Part shown: positions 58,554-64,000 of the stretch, piece after piece
How positions within the stretch are numbered: the stretch's first letter is position 1
How the letters are laid out: every line of letters begins with the position of its first letter
From: Patella vulgata
Taxonomy: Eukaryota > Mollusca > Gastropoda > Patellidae
Length of the DNA stretch: 64,000 bases
Direction: 5' to 3'
Assembly (NCBI RefSeq): GCF_932274485.2
Contig: NC_065879.2
Span: 44,130,936 to 44,194,935, forward strand
Made by a program: the position numbers and the translations under genes
The notes under the pieces: generated by a model
Told to the model about the DNA's origin: nothing
The model's input: the letters and a program-made list of their open reading frames with translations, nothing else
Database searches by the model: none

Positions 58554-59800
58554 CTAAGCAGCAAAAGAAACGTCAGTTTAGTATGTTACTTTGAATAGGC
58601 GCATTGCATAAAACTTGCCAAATATTTTTATTGTATATTTGTGACCACATCTCCAACTTTACCTGAGCAATAAGGCTCCTTCCCAAACACAGAATTGGAC
58701 CCAGGAAATGTTCTCAAAAACGGAACCTGACTTCTGAGATGGTAATGTGTTCTCCATGATTTTCATGTAACTCATGCTGCACGTACTATTCGCCGGGACC
58801 AACCCTATAAAATGCACCCCCATACCTGGTTGAATCATTCACGCCACGACTCGCGTCAGACAGTGGGAACACACGGAAGACTCATCAGTACGTATCGATA
58901 CAATGCGCCGACGTCTCACCAGAGAGAACATCCATTGCCGTAGATCTTACCGTGGACCGATCCTCACTCCTCGCCATCGACGTGAACGTCTACAGTTTGC
59001 CTAACAACACCAGAACTGGCGACATGGGCAATGTAGATCTGTTCTGTTCACAGATGAGAGTGGGTAACTGGGTATTGTGTATCAACTGCAGATAGCAGGA
59101 CCAGAATATGGCGTCGGCGTGGCCAGCGTTATTCTGACCAATGTGTCATGGAACGAGACCATGGGGAGGTCCAAGCATAATGGTTTGGGGTGGAATCGGC
59201 TTGAACCAGAGAGTCGGTCCTGTGGCGTTTCAAAATCTTGGTCCAGGGAGAAGAGGCGGTATCACAGCAGTGCACTACATCGATCAAACTCCCAGACCCC
59301 ATGTCATACCTCATTTCGCATGTCATCGAAACAACGTTTTCAAGCATGACAACGCCCGTGCCCACACCGGGACTTTCTACAGCAGAACGGTGTCAACATT
59401 ATGCACTGGTTAGCCCTTAGTCCGGACTTAAACCCGATTGAACATCTTTGGGATGAAATTCAGGGGGAGACTTAATAACGTCGTACCGAGACCAAACACA
59501 GCCGATGGATTGTGCCAGACTTTTCTGAGAGTGTGGTTCCAGGTGCCAATGGCATTCATCAATCGTCTGGCCTACTCTATGTACATTCGCTGTGCTGCTG
59601 TTATTGACACTCGCGGTGGACAAACCAAAATACTGATGTATAGACTGTGTACAGACTCTAAATCTTTTCACTAATGTGTCAATATACTGTTTACAAAAAA
59701 TTGCTTTGCTCCATTTAGTAAGTCGTTTTCTAGAATGATTTGATTAAAGTGCCTCTCTGATTTTGAAATCGTACTGACGTTGTTTTTTTTAGTGCTTTAG
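58554..59800 (+). mobile_element. Tc1/mariner-like transposon, degenerate
   Basis: CTAAGCAGCAAAAGAAACGT at 58554 is matched by the complement of CTAAAGCACTAAAAAAAACA at 59800, with GACG/CGTC extending inward and TA outside the right end. About 1.25 kb. Transposase pieces lie in between. Confidence 0.75.
58780..59672 (+). pseudogene. Degenerate Tc1-like transposase
   Basis: In several frames: MRRRLTRENIHCRRSYRGPI, then TPRHRRERLQFA, FTDESG near 59053, PSIMVWGGIGLNQRVGPV near 59168, HDNARAHTG near 59347, LALSPDLNPIEHLWDEI near 59415 and FINRLAYSMYIRCAAVID near 59555. These carry the D, D and E positions of a Tc1-like DDE domain. Multiple stops and frameshifts and a lost N-terminal part make it non-functional. 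It is a different lineage from the transposase at 52510-53529. Confidence 0.85.
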
Positions 59801-60600
59801 TATATATTAGTTTATGTTTACTGTAAGCTTGCATAATATCCACCATTTATAAAATACAATGCTTCGGGGGATTTTTTTTGGAAGCATACTTCCGAATCAT
59901 ACTTCGTTCCTCACAATTAATTACACTCCCTTAAGAAGCACATATTTTTCTTTTTTTGGGGGGGGGGGGTGTAACATGCGGATTATCTTACGTTTTTCGT
60001 TTTGTTTTTTAATTTTAAAACTAAATATATTTTTGTCTACACCGAATGAAATTTTAAAAGCAGAGAGGTTAAGCCTAACTATTATAAATCGTTAATGGCT
60101 GCCGTTCGCTATCTTGAATTAATTGTACAAATCTAAAGACTGCAGACGAAATCTAGAGTTGATTTTTAGAAATGCTTTTTAAAATGTATTGTTTATTTCC
60201 CAAATTGACATTTAAACTCTTTTGGATTATTGACATCTCCTTCATCAGTAGGTTCTTCATCATTTACTAAAGATTAGTATAGACAATATATATTTAATCA
60301 TGCATTAGCACATCCTGAAACTAACATTAGTCTGACAACGTCAAGTCCCCGACCCTAATTGATTTATAAACATTAAAATGGAACTCATCCAGTTTCAAGC
60401 GGTGCAAGATAGAGAATTTTGTTCTGAAAGATGTAATAACCTTTAGGAAAGTAAGGTGGGAATAATCCGAAATATACTGAATATCGATACGGTTCTTTTC
60501 GATGTCCCCATATCGTCGTGTTATTGTCGAACTGGCGAATATAACCATTTTTGACAAATAGACTTTTTGTGGTTTTCTTAGCAATCCTATTCTGCTCTTT
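59801..60600. other. No gene; G-run
   Basis: A G homopolymer lies at about 59958-59968. The 111-codon frame at 60327-60662 is not recognised and its N-terminal part lies inside the transposon starting at 60608. Confidence 0.45.
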
Positions 60601-61400
60601 CTAATGGTAGGGTGACCCACCATAAATAAATATCTCCATATATCTCGACAATAACGCCACAATATTTATATATATGCCAAGCCTCAAATCAGTTTCACAC
60701 AATTATAGTCACTAAATAAACGATCACGTTGTACTTAATAAGCTATGACCATTAATCGTGTATAAATAATAGACTGAAAACTGGTTCCAAGAGTCGTCCA
60801 TAACATCCAGACACTTTTGAGTAAAAGATAGGTTACGTGCCCTTGTTTTGAAATTAGTCTCGCTTAACCATTCTATCGACCAGTCTACGTCTGATTGTCA
60901 GGTCGGGATAATCAAGACTACTTTTTTACGAAACATAACAGAAAGCTAGAACAAGAAATTGAATTTAGAAATAAGCACGTTAGGTAGCTCAACAATCGTT
61001 TTAAGAAGCTTGTAAAAGTAAAATGAAACTACTGCTAGTATCATGTTTCTGTCTAACCCGAGTGATTCAGAGATATTATTTGTACTAAACCAAAAGATGC
61101 CGCTCTTAACGGTACAGTTAATGATAAAGCGATTTAAAAAATGAAACGAACGTAATTTCTAAATCTGCTGTAATAACCAAGAAGCTTAATTTTACTGCTA
61201 TTCAAAATCGTCAACAATAAATTTTTTACGGCTGTAATAGTTGATAGATTTGTAGAGAATTGCACGTGCCATGGCTATTTATAGTATCATACTGTCAGAA
61301 AGTTGGTCTCGGCACGGCGAATGTGCACGCTTCAGTGGTAGTCTCGAACTATCAGCGGTGGACTGTATTTCTGTGAGTACATGGGTCACCCTACTAATGG
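60601..61400. mobile_element. Non-autonomous DNA transposon with 7-bp target duplication, copy 2
   Basis: The element is 60608-61393 (786 bp), the reverse complement of 3756-4552. It starts TAGGGTGACCCA and ends TGGGTCACCCTA, with CTAATGG repeated at 60601-60607 and 61394-61400. Differences from copy 1 are scattered small changes. No frame of note. Confidence 0.92.
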
Positions 61401-62074
61401 TATTTATATTGTGGTTCTTGTTTGATAAATTACCAAGTTTTCCTAATATTCGCCGTGTCTTAGTTATTATATGACTAAATGTGTTTGGGGCAAACTGGCG
61501 AATATACGTATTATTCGCCGGTTAGTTAATAAAGTATATGCCTCATGACCCACGAGACATTGGGCTAGCAAACTGGCGAATCCTTTCAGAACCTATTTTT
61601 ATCAGGTTATGCGAGGGGGTATGCTAGAAACATATCGATTGTGCTTTCTAAATGGAAACAATTCAAAAGTTTCAAGTTTTTATGGAATAAAAATGTTTGT
61701 CAAGAGTAGCACAGCAGCAGAATGGAACACATCCCTGTCTTTTATATACCTCTGCTATTTATTCTTAGCACAGAGTTCATAATTCATAATTTTCAAGTTT
61801 CTGAATTAAATGTGTAGTATTTCTAAATTCTGACACGCTTAAACAAATATGTTACGCAGTAAAGAAATGAAATTTAGAGATAGAGAATTTCATTGAATTG
61901 ACCAGCTGTTTATATATCCTTTCTGATGTAAAATAACCAAACTTTGTCATTAAAACAGGGTTTTCTTACGGTTGGAAAATAGGTAAGACCGACAATTTTG
62001 AGATATGATGTAAAATAGGAATGATACTTTTCTATTTTTCATTTTTCTGCTTTCGTTGTCTCTATGCTTCACAG
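61401..62074. other. No gene; short repeated word
   Basis: AACTGGCGAAT occurs at about 61484 and 61564 (and 60529). The first is followed by ATTCGCCGGTT, giving a short hairpin. Nothing else recognised. Confidence 0.45.
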
Positions 62075-62345
62075 CCTATATCGCGTTCATAAGGTTTTCC
62101 GGAAAATGGGGGTAACTCCGGAACGTTAGATCGGAGAACGCTGAATATCAATAGAGTTCGCCCTCTCATGAACCCAATGCATCACAACATCTTTGAACTC
62201 AATCTGTAAATAACCTTATCCTCTATCTCGTACAGAAGGTTTTGGGAAAAGGTGGGTAACTCCGGGGGAAGGTCGAAGATCGCTGAATAGTGGAGAGGGT
62301 TTATCATAATATCATGACCAATCTCACAGCAGAGTTTCTATGGTG
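62075..62345. repeat. Tandem repeat related to 9770-10420
   Basis: AAGGTTTTCCGGAAAATGGG, then GGTAACTCCGG recurs once about 145 bp later in diverged form. The same phrase (AAGGTTTTCGAAAATGGGGG) occurs near 9857. Confidence 0.65.
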
Positions 62346-62443
62346 ATCCCCGTGGGGGAAGCATGAATTGTAAGGGAGAAGAATATTCTGTAATCATTTT
62401 TTTATATATCTTCGCTTGTCAAAATCCACACTCTCTTGATCCC

Positions 62444-62664
62444 GGAGCTACGGTGGCTCAGTGGGTAAGGCGCTGGCTTACTAACCATTTGGTCCTTGGT
62501 TCAATCCCGGTGTTGTCCGAAACATTTCCCTGAATTTCCCAGCGTGGTTTTCAGTTGTTTGGTGGGACAAAAAACAGAGGTTCCGTTAGGACTTTGGCGT
62601 GCATGGACTAAACCCGTCTTTATTCGCCCAGTCGGTGCAGAAAGCCCGTTTCATTTCATTTCCC
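62444..62664 (+). mobile_element. SINE family B, internally deleted
   Basis: Head with box A TGGCTCAGTGGGTAAG and box B GGTTCAATCCC, shortened body, tail GCCCGTTTCATTTCATTTC. About 140 bp shorter than the copy at 20261. Confidence 0.88.
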
Positions 62665-62707
62665 TTGATGGCCGCTTTTCTACCGATGATAGAGAAATAC
62701 CAGTACT

Positions 62708-63343
62708 ATCCCAAACAGGGGCGGATTGGGCCATCGGGCGATCGCCCGAAGGGCCGGTCGGACAAAAAATGAAAAAAATAATTTTGTCCAATTCGTCAAA
62801 AAAAACAAAAAACAACCCCTTTTTCTGATGAACATTATATGGGGGGGGGGGGGTATTGGAAGATCCATGGAGCGATGATGATCATGTTGTATGTGGCCGG
62901 TGGCTTTAACGGGCCGCCACGCCATCACTGGAGTCTGGAATGGGCTGGTATAATAGACTTTCTGGGCAGGGTGTGCTGGGTGTGGGCCGGAATTCGGAAT
63001 CCTGCAATGGGGATTCCGAATTTCATCCGAAAATTTCATGGGAGTCACCCGCCACTGTCGCCCGCAAATTTACTAATTATTAAGTCACTTGCACTCTGTT
63101 TGTGGTTGTAAATTACTTGCAGGTCGGGGTTTTGGCCTAAATTAATCGATTTATGAGATATATTATTTGACAGAGATTATAATCAGATATGCCACCAAAT
63201 CGCATATTTGGGGTTCATTTATCAAAATTTTTCCGGGGGAGAGCACCCGGACCCCTCGTCCGGACTCCGCGGTCAGTAAAAGGGGCCGCTCCGACACAGG
63301 TGCCCGGGCCGGTTCCCGGCCCCAATCCGCCCCTGATCCCAAA
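62708..63343. mobile_element. hAT non-autonomous transposon with 8-bp duplication
   Basis: The element is 62716-63335 (620 bp). Ends CAGGGGCGGATTGGG and its complement CCCAATCCGCCCCTG are perfect inverted repeats of the hAT type. The 8-bp direct repeat ATCCCAAA flanks it exactly, as hAT transposases produce. The interior is GC-rich compared with its surroundings, has a G-run at 62840-62852, and no transposase. Confidence 0.95.
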
Positions 63344-64000
63344 GCAGGTGGACTATTAAGGATACGGGTTCCAATACTTCCAATTGGTCGGAGATGATTC
63401 TACAACTTAAAGACATGAGGATATTTGCAGTATGAAGGCATCAATCTACTGTGACAAGCTTCATATCCAACCCTACTGGTCTATGTGAGACCAACTTTCG
63501 ATCGGCGGTGGAGGATTATTTTTCATATGATCAAAAGTAAATCTCTAAGGAATGATACGTATTGTTTATTGGCATGAAATGGGGTAATACATATTTAAGA
63601 TCATTATTATACGCTACAGCCATCAGTATCAGAATTTGGATAGCATCTAGTAAGAAACAAAAATACCTATGTCCCGTTTACATGGTCATGCGTCAAACAC
63701 CTATAAACCATTAGAAACACACACGAATAGTAATTATGATTTTAAATTATGCTGCTACCGAAGTATATTTTTTAAAAACTTCCTGACGAAATTCGCCATT
63801 TGGAGTATCCCCACCCACACTTTCTGGCGTCTCCGATCCTCTGCGTTTGACAATTTGTCAGGTGTACTATAATTTCTTGACATGGTAAAAAAAATTCTAA
63901 TAGTTCACTGCCGAATTGTTGAAGAAGCCGGAAAATTTCAGTTGTATAACCAAACAGGGAATAATTCATTTTAGCACATCTCACAGTGATTCTGTTGGTT
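63344..64000. other. No feature recognised
   Basis: AT-rich sequence to the window edge, no motif supported. Confidence 0.4.

Noticed and set aside
58554-58605. Continuation of the LINE peptide past 58553
   Set aside because: The sequence from 58554 matches the terminal repeat of the Tc1-like element, so the open frame there is chance.
62450-62520. Possible tRNA gene
   Set aside because: This is the head of a SINE-B copy with the same tail as the others.
1-64000. CRISPR array, bacterial operon or riboswitch
   Set aside because: Nothing of the kind is present. The repeats are eukaryotic transposons, SINEs and satellites.
1-64000. LTR retroelement or capsid-bearing element
   Set aside because: No gag, integrase or envelope motif and no paired LTR was recognised. 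The RT signals are LINE and Penelope types.

Overview
This window looks like AT-rich, gene-poor nuclear DNA of an invertebrate animal, most likely a mollusc. The evidence is a dense mix of animal repeats: two tRNA-derived SINE families, a Nimb/I-type LINE with RNase H, a second FADD-type LINE, a Penelope-like element with a GIY-YIG endonuclease, and Tc1/mariner, hAT, CACTA-like and Harbinger-like elements. The SINE and LINE 3' tails are of a kind I associate with molluscan genomes. I cannot name the species. No intact host gene is visible. The only host-like coding material is a broken locus at about 18.2-19.3 kb ending in a decayed PHD finger.

Layout. 1-9 kb: two arrays of a ~325-bp repeat that end in the same terminal tag, a non-autonomous DNA transposon with a 7-bp target duplication, a long-inverted-repeat element holding a SINE, and a Tc1-like MITE inside an unnamed repeat. 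9-19 kb: diverged tandem repeats, Penelope-type ends, a hairpin element, a CACTA-like element and the PHD locus. 19-30 kb: a third array with the tag, a full SINE, and a 3.6-kb LINE with a 14-bp target duplication lying between two inverted Penelope-type end fragments. 30-44 kb: SINEs, Tc1 remnants, a Harbinger-like element and duplicated unknown sequence. 44-50 kb: a Nimb-type LINE joined to a SINE, and nested inverted-repeat elements. 50-60 kb: a minisatellite, an almost intact Tc1-like transposon in a (TA)n tract between SINE fragments, and a LINE broken by an inverted Penelope pair and by a Tc1 remnant. 60-64 kb: the second copy of the 7-bp-TSD transposon, a SINE and a hAT element with a perfect 8-bp duplication.

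How the parts relate. SINE family B has the same 3' tail as the Nimb-type LINE at 45-47 kb, which suggests that LINE lineage copies it. The Tc1 transposase at 52.5-53.5 kb sits in an element whose ends resemble those of the MITEs at 8.0 and 31.8 kb. The most novel items are the 7-bp-TSD family, the tagged arrays, and Penelope-type ends carrying a hammerhead-like fold. All coordinates of decayed repeats are approximate unless a target duplication is given. No virus-derived or LTR element was recognised.
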